7,110 bases of DNA, taken from the NCBI GenBank assembly GCA_964432995.1, contig CAYSPU010000285.1:1-7110 (forward strand). The letters run 5' to 3'. Made by a program: the position numbers and the translations under genes. Positions 1-5,045 of this stretch are shown piece by piece. The notes under the pieces were generated by a model. It was not told the DNA's origin. It saw only the letters and a list, made by a program, of their open reading frames with translations, and did no database searches. Positions within the stretch are counted from its first letter, which is position 1; each line of letters starts with the position of its first letter. This stretch comes from CAYSPU01 sp964432995 (lineage in GTDB: Bacteria > Verrucomicrobiota > Verrucomicrobiia > Limisphaerales > JAHDYP01).

Positions 1-105
1 GGCCACCCTCATCCTCTCGATGGGTGGTCGCTCGAGACTCTTCTGCAGGAGGGCGTAGCGCACTATCGGTGGCAGCGGCGGTATGGTCGAATCGGCGAAG
101 CTCAT
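1..105 (-). CDS. Possible 5' end of a downstream gene, cut by the window edge
   Basis: From an ATG at 105-103 the minus strand stays open for 35 codons to the window edge. The peptide begins MSFADSTIPPLPPIVRYALL and continues with a charged stretch ending in ERMRVA. Third codon positions are mostly G or C (27 of 34 by my count), as in the genes upstream, whereas the competing frame, open from ATGs at 140 and 125, is close to even at third positions. No Shine-Dalgarno sequence is visible before either start. I do not recognise a family. It would lie about 280 bp downstream of the last permease gene, beyond a repeat-bearing gap, so it is probably not part of the transporter operon. The call rests on frame bias over a short stretch and could be wrong. 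Confidence 0.3.
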   Translation of the reverse strand, partial: MSFADSTIPPLPPIVRYALLQKSLERPPIERMRVA

Positions 106-182
106 CGGGCGTGCTGCTGCTCATAGCACTCGGATCCATCGCCGTCGAGGTCGTTTCGCGGCATGAGCTGCCCCACGGAGGG

Positions 183-248
183 TCGAACATCGAAGGAAGG
201 TAGCAGTTCGACGTTCGAAGTCCGATGTTGGACGTTCGGTGTTCAGAG
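183..248. repeat. Heptamer array with inverted-repeat head (TTCGACG/TTGGACG type)
   Basis: Six 7-bp units run in register from 207 to 248: TTCGACG, TTCGAAG, TCCGATG, TTGGACG, TTCGGTG, TTCAGAG. The opposite orientation lies just before them at 183-194 (TCGAACATCGAA), which pairs with 207-218 (TTCGACGTTCGA) across a 12-nt loop with one mismatch. In RNA made from the minus strand, the direction of the operon, that mismatch (189 against 212) becomes a G-U pair, so the transcript stem would be fully paired. The layout matches the array at 4904-4981, so both look like copies of one element class. Confidence 0.7.
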
Positions 249-347
249 CCGGCGGATCGTTTCACCGGTTGACTTGCGACCAGGCGGTGCCGGCCGCGTG
301 GCAGTCACAACTCGCAGATGCGCTGGTCCCATCCCTGATGATCATTG

Positions 348-368
348 CCCCAACCCTGAACCCTGAAC
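348..368. repeat. Short heptamer array (GGTTCAG type) after the last permease gene
   Basis: On the plus strand three 7-bp units lie in register: CCCCAAC, CCTGAAC, CCTGAAC. On the minus strand they read GTTCAGG, GTTCAGG, GTTGGGG. The array starts 19 bp past the permease stop codon at 388-390. Between stop and array the minus strand carries AATGCAGAATG, the same 11-mer found right after the hlyD stop codon near 5036. I see no coding role. Confidence 0.6.
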
Positions 369-387
369 CTCCCAACCATTCTGCATT

Positions 388-1518
388 TCACGCCAGCGTC
401 TTGTGGAACCGCCGGGTGGCGGCGGTGAAGGTCACGACCCCGAGCGCCGCCAACGCGACCATCTGCGGCCAGAGGACGTCCAGGCCCACGCCCTTGAGGA
501 ACACGCCCCGGATGATCACCAGGAAATAGCGGAGGGGATTCAGGTAGGTCACCCACTGCACGACCTCCGGCATGTTGGCGATCGGGAACATGAAACCGGA
601 GAGCAACATCGCCGGCATGAAGAAGAAGAAGGTCGTCATCATCGCCTGCTGCTGCGTCTGGCTGATGGTCGAGATCAACAGGCCGACGCCCAGCGTGGTG
701 AGCAGATGCAAGCAGGCGCCCAACAACAGGAGCAACAGTTGCCCGCGCACCGGAACGCGGAACCACCATACCCCCACGCCCGCAATCAGCAGCACGTCCA
801 CCAGACTGATCACCGCAAACGGCAGCGTCTTGCCCAGGATGAACTCGAACGGCCGGATCGGCGTCACGAGGATCTGTTCCATGGTGCCGATCTCCTTCTC
901 CCGCACGACCGCCATGCTCGTGAGGATCAGACTCAGCAAGGTGATCAGGGTGGCGATGACGCCCGGCACGTAGAAGTTCCGGCTCTCGAGATTCTCGTTG
1001 AACCAGGCGCGCACCTCGAGCCGCACCCCCCCGGGCGGCGGGGCCGAGCCCAGGCGCCGCCGCCGCAGATCGTCCACCAGCTCCTGCGAATACTGGCTCG
1101 CAATCCGCCGGGCGTAACTCATGACAATGCTCGCCGTGTTCGAGTCCGCCCCGTCCAACAGCAACTGCACCCGGGCGGTTCGCCCCGACCGCACCTCGTC
1201 CGCGAAGCCGGCGGGGATCCGCAACACCGCGCAGGCGCGCCCCCGATCCAGCACGTCGCGCACTTCCGACTCCGTGACCAGTTGCTCGACGGCGCGGAAG
1301 TAGCCGGAGCGCTCGAAGCGGCTGATGAGGTCGCGGCTCGCCACGCTCTGGTCCAGATCCTGGACGGCAGTGGCGATGTCGCGGACGTCGGTCACCGCCG
1401 CGTAGCCAAAGATCAACAACTGGATCACCGGCACAACCAGGATCAGCGCCCGCATCCGGGGATCCCGCAGGGACTGGCGGAATTCCTTGATCAACATCTG
1501 GTGGATGCGCTCGAGCAT
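388..1518 (-). CDS. ybhR: ABC-2 type exporter permease, YbhR-like (376 aa)
   Basis: Inner-membrane permease of the ABC-2 family, expected to pair with the YbhS-like protein encoded just upstream to form the export channel. A first membrane helix (about residues 23-42) is followed by a large extracytoplasmic domain (about 43-180). Five more hydrophobic segments follow, near 183-204, 230-251, 258-283, 293-315 and 350-367. Family marks are GTMEQ at 211-215, the SQTQQQA segment near 286-292 that matches my memory of E. coli YbhR, and MLLSG followed by NMP at 304-317. Length agrees with YbhR (about 368 aa). The start is supported by a GAGGG Shine-Dalgarno at 1525-1529, which overlaps the previous gene's stop codon and lies 6 nt from the ATG. 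Only 9 bp separate the two permease genes, so they are co-translated. The transported substrate is unknown. Confidence 0.92.
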   Translation of the reverse strand: MLERIHQMLIKEFRQSLRDPRMRALILVVPVIQLLIFGYAAVTDVRDIATAVQDLDQSVASRDLISRFERSGYFRAVEQLVTESEVRDVLDRGRACAVLRIPAGFADEVRSGRTARVQLLLDGADSNTASIVMSYARRIASQYSQELVDDLRRRRLGSAPPPGGVRLEVRAWFNENLESRNFYVPGVIATLITLLSLILTSMAVVREKEIGTMEQILVTPIRPFEFILGKTLPFAVISLVDVLLIAGVGVWWFRVPVRGQLLLLLLGACLHLLTTLGVGLLISTISQTQQQAMMTTFFFFMPAMLLSGFMFPIANMPEVVQWVTYLNPLRYFLVIIRGVFLKGVGLDVLWPQMVALAALGVVTFTAATRRFHKTLA

Positions 1519-1527
1519 GGTCGTCCC

Positions 1528-2658
1528 TCACAGCCGTTTCCGGAACCGCGCGTTGGCCAGCGCCAGCAGGGCCACGGCGAATGCCACCAGGATTCCGGCT
1601 TCCGCGGCCAGCACCTCCAATCCCACGCCCTTCAAATACACCCCCCGCAGGAACGCTACGAAGTGCCGTGCGGGAATCAGGTTCGTCATGACTTGCAGCG
1701 CCGTCGGCATGTTCGCAATCGCGAAGACCAACCCGGAGAGCAGGAACGCCGGAACGAATGTCAGCACCATCGCCAGTTGGTTGGCGAGCATCTGGTTCTT
1801 CGCCACCACGCTGATCCAGACGCCCAAGGCCAGGGTGCCCACCAGGAAGACCGCCGCCATCGCAAATACCAGGACCACGCTCCCCCGCAGCGGCACGGCA
1901 AACAACAGATCGCCCACCACCACCGCCACCGTCACGTCCAGCATCCCAATCGCGAAATACGGCACCAGTTTCCCCAGCACCAGTTCCGACCCCCGCACCG
2001 GCGTCGCAATCAGTTGCTCCATGGTCCCGCGCTCCCATTCCCGCGCCACGGTCAGCGACGTCAGCAACGCCGCCACGATCATCATGATCACCGCAATCAG
2101 CCCCGGCACCAGGTAGTGCCGGAACTCGAGGTCGTTGTTGTACCACACCCGCGCCCGGAGTTCGAACGGCTCGGTCGGCAATCGTCGCCCCGCCCGCTGG
2201 ATTTGGCGCAGAACCACCTCCTGGGAGTAGCCCTGGGTGGTTACCTCGGCATATGCGCTCCCCAGGGTGGCGCGCGAAGCGTCGCTGCCCTCCACCAGCA
2301 GTTGAACCGTCGTCGCGCGTCCCGCAGCCAGATCCACGGCGAACTCGCGCGGAATCACCAGCGCCAACATCGCCTCCCCCGTGTCCAACGCCCGTTCCAC
2401 CTCGCGGTAGTCCCAGGCCTGACCCAGGAGGTCGAAGTAGCGGGAGCCGGCGAAACGGCTCACGTACTCCCGGCTGGTCGGGGTCTGGCTCCGGTCCCAA
2501 ACCACCAGCGGCACCCGGTCCACATCCAGCGTCAGCGCGTAGCCAAACAACAGCAGCAGGATCAACGGCATCGCGATCCCCATCGCCAGACTGCGCGGAT
2601 CCCGTCCCACATGGAGGAACTCCTTCCACGCGATCGCCCACAGCCGCCGCGCGCTCAT
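1528..2658 (-). CDS. ybhS: ABC-2 type exporter permease, YbhS-like (376 aa)
   Basis: First of two paralogous ABC-2 permeases. An N-terminal helix (about residues 24-44) leads into an extracytoplasmic domain (about 45-180). Five more hydrophobic segments lie near 182-203, 229-251, 260-283, 292-315 and 350-370. The cytoplasmic stretch AREWERGTMEQL at 205-216 and PARHFV at 329-334 match what I recall of E. coli YbhS (about 377 aa), while the downstream permease is closer to YbhR. The two window permeases are equally long and keep GTMEQ at the same residues. The start is set by a strong GGAGG site 7 nt upstream, and its ATG overlaps the ATPase stop codon as ATGA (2658-2655), implying translational coupling. 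The same reading frame stays open far upstream inside the ATPase gene, but that extension is a shadow: it lacks permease-like sequence. Confidence 0.92.
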   Translation of the reverse strand: MSARRLWAIAWKEFLHVGRDPRSLAMGIAMPLILLLLFGYALTLDVDRVPLVVWDRSQTPTSREYVSRFAGSRYFDLLGQAWDYREVERALDTGEAMLALVIPREFAVDLAAGRATTVQLLVEGSDASRATLGSAYAEVTTQGYSQEVVLRQIQRAGRRLPTEPFELRARVWYNNDLEFRHYLVPGLIAVIMMIVAALLTSLTVAREWERGTMEQLIATPVRGSELVLGKLVPYFAIGMLDVTVAVVVGDLLFAVPLRGSVVLVFAMAAVFLVGTLALGVWISVVAKNQMLANQLAMVLTFVPAFLLSGLVFAIANMPTALQVMTNLIPARHFVAFLRGVYLKGVGLEVLAAEAGILVAFAVALLALANARFRKRL

Positions 2659-3611
2659 CGCCCCCCCTCCGGCAGCGCCGCCGCGGCGCGGTCCGTTGCC
2701 TCGATCAACGAAACAAACACGTCCTCCAGCGACGGCACAATCGGTTCGACCTGCGCCACCGCATACCCCCGGCCCTCCAGGTGCCGCCGGACGCCCACCG
2801 CCACGTCGGGCCCTGCCACCACGGCGTGCAGTCCCCGCCCAAACAGGGCCACTTCGCGCACCCCCGCCACCCGCTCGACCTCGCCCATGGCCTCGGGCGC
2901 GCGCGCGCAGAGGATCTCGAGCACGATTTCGGGCATGTGCTCCGTCTTCAGCGCGGCGGGGCTTCCTCGGGCGACGATTCGGCCGCGATAGATAAGGGCC
3001 ACCCGGTCGCAGTACTCCGCTTCGTCCATGTAGTGCGTGGTCACGAACACCGTCACGCCCCGGCCAGCAAGCGCGTAGATCAACTCCCAGAACCGTCGCC
3101 GGCTGATCGGGTCGACACCGGAGGTCGGCTCGTCCAGGAACAAGAGGGGGGGCTCGTGAAGGATGGCGCAGCCGAGGGCCAATCGCTGCTTCCAGCCACC
3201 GGACAGAGTGGCTGCGAGAGCCCGGCGATGTTCTTGCAGACCGGCCATCGCGAGCACCCACTCCTTGCGGGCCGCCCGCTGCGTCCGGGACAACCCGTAG
3301 ATGCCGGCATAGAAATCGATGTTCTCTTCCACCAACAGATCTTCATACAGCGAGAACCGCTGGCTCATGTAGCCAATCCGCCGCTTGATCGCCTCCGGCT
3401 CCCGACGCAAATCCAAGCCCGCCACCGTGCCCGTCCCCCCGGTCGGCGCCAGCAAACCGCAGAGCATCCGAATGGTTGTCGATTTCCCCGCCCCGTTTGG
3501 ACCCAGAAAGCCGAAGATCTCGCCGGTCGCCACTTCGAGATCGATGCGATCGACCGCCACGAACTTCCCGAAGCGACGCTCCAGATGCTGCACTTGGACG
3601 GCCGCGGTCAT
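2655..3611 (-). CDS. ybhF: ABC transporter ATPase, C-terminal-half-of-YbhF type (318 aa)
   Basis: Cytoplasmic nucleotide-binding subunit energising the two permeases. All catalytic motifs are intact: Walker A GPNGAGKS at 37-44, Q-loop Gln84, signature LSGGWKQ at 136-142, Walker B LLFLDE at 156-161 with catalytic Glu161, and switch His193 in TTHYMDEAE. An accessory C-terminal part (about 225-318) ends in the SLEDVFV segment common in this subfamily. It corresponds to the second half of E. coli YbhF, a single protein of about 578 aa. Here it is a separate gene whose ATG overlaps the stop of the first ATPase as ATGA (3611-3608). No Shine-Dalgarno is visible (the bases before the ATG are CGATTCCCC), so translation probably depends on termination-reinitiation. 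A longer in-frame extension to 4376 exists but carries no ABC motifs and is rejected. Confidence 0.93.
   Translation of the reverse strand: MTAAVQVQHLERRFGKFVAVDRIDLEVATGEIFGFLGPNGAGKSTTIRMLCGLLAPTGGTGTVAGLDLRREPEAIKRRIGYMSQRFSLYEDLLVEENIDFYAGIYGLSRTQRAARKEWVLAMAGLQEHRRALAATLSGGWKQRLALGCAILHEPPLLFLDEPTSGVDPISRRRFWELIYALAGRGVTVFVTTHYMDEAEYCDRVALIYRGRIVARGSPAALKTEHMPEIVLEILCARAPEAMGEVERVAGVREVALFGRGLHAVVAGPDVAVGVRRHLEGRGYAVAQVEPIVPSLEDVFVSLIEATDRAAAALPEGGR
2659..2670 (-). promoter_or_regulatory. Ribosome binding site of ybhS with a run of seven G
   Basis: On the minus strand GGAGG (2666-2670) lies 7 nt before the permease ATG, and it runs into a G7 homopolymer (2661-2667) within the last codons of the ATPase gene (Pro-Glu-Gly-Gly-Arg-stop). 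This is the strongest Shine-Dalgarno in the window and fixes the permease start at 2658. Confidence 0.75.
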
Positions 3612-4555
3612 GGGGAATCGGGGAAGGCCGCCGATGAAGGCCGGTCGCCCAGAGCCGACACAAAGACATCCTCCAGCGAAGGCTCGATGACTTCGAGGCT
3701 GTCGACACGCAACGACGCCCTCTCCAGGCGCGCGGTTGTCTCCTGCCGGGTCCCCGCCGGGTCGGGCGAGACCACATGCACCCGGTCGCCAAACAAACCG
3801 ACCGCGCATCCGGGCAGCGCCTCGCGCAGCAGGCCCGCCGCCCGTCGCGGTTCGGCGCAGCGCACCTCGATCACCGTCCCGCGCATCAGGCGCTTCACTT
3901 CGTCCGGTGTCCCCACGGCCAGCAACCGGCCCTGGTGCAGCAGCCCCACCCGCCCGCAGCGCTCCGCCTCGTCCAGATAGGCGGTCGACACAAAAATGGT
4001 CACTCCCTGTCGCAGCAACTGATACAGGATCTTCCAAAAGTCGCGCCGCGAAACGGGATCCACCCCGTTGGTAGGCTCGTCGAGCAAGAGCACCTCCGGC
4101 GTGTGGACGAGGGCACAGGCCAGACCGAGCTTCTGCTTCATCCCCCCGGACAATTGGCCCGCCAGGCGGGTGCGAAACGGCCCCAGTTGGCTGAAGCCGA
4201 GCAAGCGCTCGAGGATCTCGGCACGACCCCGCCGCGCCACCGCGTAGATGTCCGCATAGAAATGCAGGTTCTCCAACACAGTCAGATCGGCATACAAGCC
4301 GAAGCGCTGGCTCATGTAGCCAATCCGCTCCTTGACCGACTCCGCCTCGCGCGCCACGTGCCGGCCCGCCACCCACGCGTCCCCCGACGTCGGCTCGAGA
4401 ATCGCCGCCAACAACCGCATCGTCGTCGTCTTGCCCGCGCCATCCGGTCCCACCAAACCGAAGATCTCGCCGCGCTCGACCGAGAGCGTCAGGCCATCGA
4501 CCGCGGTCACGCCGCCAAAACGGCGGGTCAGGGATTCCATGCGGATGGCGGTCAT
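3608..4555 (-). CDS. ybhF: ABC transporter ATPase, N-terminal-half-of-YbhF type (315 aa)
   Basis: Partner nucleotide-binding subunit. Motifs in order: Walker A GPDGAGKT at 36-43, Q-loop Gln83, signature LSGGMKQ at 135-141, Walker B LLLDE at 156-160 with Glu160, D-loop GVDP at 164-167. The H-loop is VSTAYLDEAE, with Ala192 where the switch histidine normally sits, so this site may hydrolyse ATP poorly. From memory the N-terminal half of E. coli YbhF shares the Asp in GPDGAGKT and also lacks the histidine, which supports the match. The start at 4555 is chosen because GGAG lies 8 nt upstream and the ABC fold begins immediately. A longer in-frame ORF back to 4699 runs into the REP-like repeats and is not believable. 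It is preceded by a 483-bp gap and followed by a 4-bp overlap with the second ATPase. Confidence 0.93.
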   Translation of the reverse strand: MTAIRMESLTRRFGGVTAVDGLTLSVERGEIFGLVGPDGAGKTTTMRLLAAILEPTSGDAWVAGRHVAREAESVKERIGYMSQRFGLYADLTVLENLHFYADIYAVARRGRAEILERLLGFSQLGPFRTRLAGQLSGGMKQKLGLACALVHTPEVLLLDEPTNGVDPVSRRDFWKILYQLLRQGVTIFVSTAYLDEAERCGRVGLLHQGRLLAVGTPDEVKRLMRGTVIEVRCAEPRRAAGLLREALPGCAVGLFGDRVHVVSPDPAGTRQETTARLERASLRVDSLEVIEPSLEDVFVSALGDRPSSAAFPDSP

Positions 4556-4563
4556 GATCTCGA

Positions 4564-4567
4564 CTCC
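4564..4567 (-). promoter_or_regulatory. Ribosome binding site deciding the first ATPase start
   Basis: GGAG on the minus strand lies 8 nt before the ATG at 4555. It argues for this start over the in-frame ATG at 4699, whose extra codons fall in repeat DNA. Confidence 0.6.
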
Positions 4568-4666
4568 GGGATCTGAACCTCTGGAAGGTGGGACGGGCTG
4601 CCGAGCAGGGCTCGCGAGCAGGCCTCCAGGGGCGCTAGGCCGCTCGGATTGTCGCATGCCCTTTGC

Positions 4667-4744
4667 GGACGCCCGAGGCCGGGCGTCCCTACCGTCCATG
4701 GGTGCGCAACCGCGTGAGGTAGGGACACGCGGCCCCGCGTGTCC
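4667..4744. repeat. REPIN-like pair: two inverted 27-bp REP-type hairpins with GTAG feet
   Basis: One unit lies on the minus strand (4693-4667) and one on the plus strand (4718-4744), separated by 24 bp. Each starts with GGTAG, followed by a perfect 9-bp stem and a 4-nt loop: GGACGCCCG paired with CGGGCGTCC in the first, GGACACGCG paired with CGCGTGTCC in the second. The units differ at five positions. Four of these are two stem pairs that changed together (G-C to A-T and C-G to G-C); the fifth is in the loop. GTAG at the 5' foot of a palindrome, in inverted pairs, is the known architecture of REP/BIME (REPIN) elements mobilised by RAYT transposases. No RAYT gene is in the window. Confidence 0.75.
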
Positions 4745-4779
4745 GGATGGTCGGCAACCTTAGGTGTGCGATTCTCGCG

Positions 4780-4804
4780 GCGCCCTCGGAGAGGCCGCTC
4801 TACC
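4780..4804 (-). repeat. Third, degenerate REP-like hairpin with GTAG foot
   Basis: On the minus strand GGTAG (4804-4800), one A, then GCGGCCTC, loop TCC, GAGGGCGC. The stem pairs 7 of 8 positions. Foot sequence and hairpin order resemble the pair at 4667-4744, but the stem sequence is different. It could be a diverged single REP or a chance GC-rich hairpin. Confidence 0.4.
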
Positions 4805-4903
4805 AGTTGCTCGAGTAGCATGGGGTGAGGGTTGGAGCTGCATGCGCAGCATGGACACCCAGCGGCTTGATGCGCGTGGGGGACCATGAGTTAACGAACG
4901 CAC

Positions 4904-4981
4904 AACGCTCAACGTCCAACGCTCAACATCCAACGCAGAGCAAGTTGAACGTTGAGCGTTGAGCGTTGGACGTTGGACGTT
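4904..4981. repeat. Inverted heptamer array (GTTGRRC type) with 17-bp perfect stem
   Basis: The left arm (4904-4938) is five 7-bp units: AACGCTC, AACGTCC, AACGCTC, AACATCC, AACGCAG. The right arm (4944-4981) is GTTGAAC, GTTGAGC, GTTGAGC, GTTGGAC, GTTGGAC plus GTT. Within them 4911-4927 and 4958-4974 are perfect reverse complements over 17 bp with a 30-nt loop. It lies about 60 bp past the hlyD stop codon, so the transcript could form a long hairpin there. There is no T-run, so it is not a standard terminator. Translated in any frame it gives low-complexity peptides of the type I remember from spurious Verrucomicrobiota ORFs. Confidence 0.85.
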
Positions 4982-5003
4982 ATGCATGCTTCGGAAGTTG
5001 GCT

Positions 5004-5045
5004 GCATTCCGCATTCTTCATTCTTCATTCTGCATTCTTCATTTC
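5004..5045. repeat. Heptamer array (GAATGMA type) overlapping the hlyD stop codon
   Basis: Six plus-strand 7-bp units run in register: GCATTCC, GCATTCT, TCATTCT, TCATTCT, GCATTCT, TCATTTC. The last unit contains the TCA at 5039-5041 that is the hlyD stop codon (TGA on the minus strand). The array therefore begins inside the last codons of the gene and continues into the gap. Its unit sequence differs from the GTTGRRC array nearby but the period is the same. Confidence 0.85.

Larger units (their letters stand above)
106..387. other. Gene-free spacer downstream of the transporter operon
   Basis: I see no convincing gene in this interval. It holds two heptamer arrays: one at 348-368 soon after the last permease stop codon, and one at 183-248 that folds into an inverted repeat. 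No classical intrinsic terminator (GC hairpin plus T-run on the minus strand) was found, so the folded array at 183-218 is the best structural candidate for ending the operon transcript. The rest (249-347 and 106-182) shows nothing I can name. Confidence 0.6.
4556..5038. other. Repeat-filled gap inside the operon between hlyD and the ATPase genes
   Basis: No gene is supported in these 483 bp. From right to left the gap holds a GAATGMA heptamer array touching the hlyD stop codon, an inverted GTTGRRC heptamer array, a lone REP-like hairpin, and an inverted pair of REP-like hairpins. I could not find a convincing -35/-10 pair on the minus strand, so I cannot say whether the ATPase and permease genes have their own promoter or rely on read-through from the TetR promoter. 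The short ORFs here translate the repeats and are not genes. Confidence 0.7.

Noticed and set aside
285..330. GACCAG/CTGGTC inverted repeat as an operon terminator
   Set aside because: Only 6 bp per arm, a loop over 30 nt and no T-run.
305..2641. 778-codon open frame on the minus strand across both permeases
   Set aside because: It is offset from the permease frames, and its product is Gly/Arg/Ala-rich without membrane segments or motifs. It is a shadow of the real genes.
403..2991. 862-codon open frame on the plus strand, antisense to the permeases and part of the second ATPase
   Set aside because: Its translation is rich in His, Gln, Arg and Pro without domains, while the opposite strand encodes clear ABC-2 permeases. 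Long antisense frames are expected in GC-rich genes.
3612..4376. Upstream extension of the second ATPase frame
   Set aside because: It overlaps the first ATPase in another frame and has no ABC motifs; the fold starts right after the ATG at 3611.
4544..4556. 13-bp sequence GATGGCGGTCATG shared with 6751-6763
   Set aside because: Both encode the start Met-Thr-Ala-Ile of their proteins, and the bases upstream differ. This is best explained by shared initial codons, not a regulatory repeat.
4904..4981. CRISPR array
   Set aside because: Units are 7 bp, directly adjacent, with no spacers and no cas genes nearby.
4760..5014. Small minus-strand ORF with Arg/Ser/Thr-rich repeats such as NVQRPTLNAQRST
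   Set aside because: It is a translation of the heptamer arrays. Period 7 shifts the frame each unit, and there is no ribosome site.
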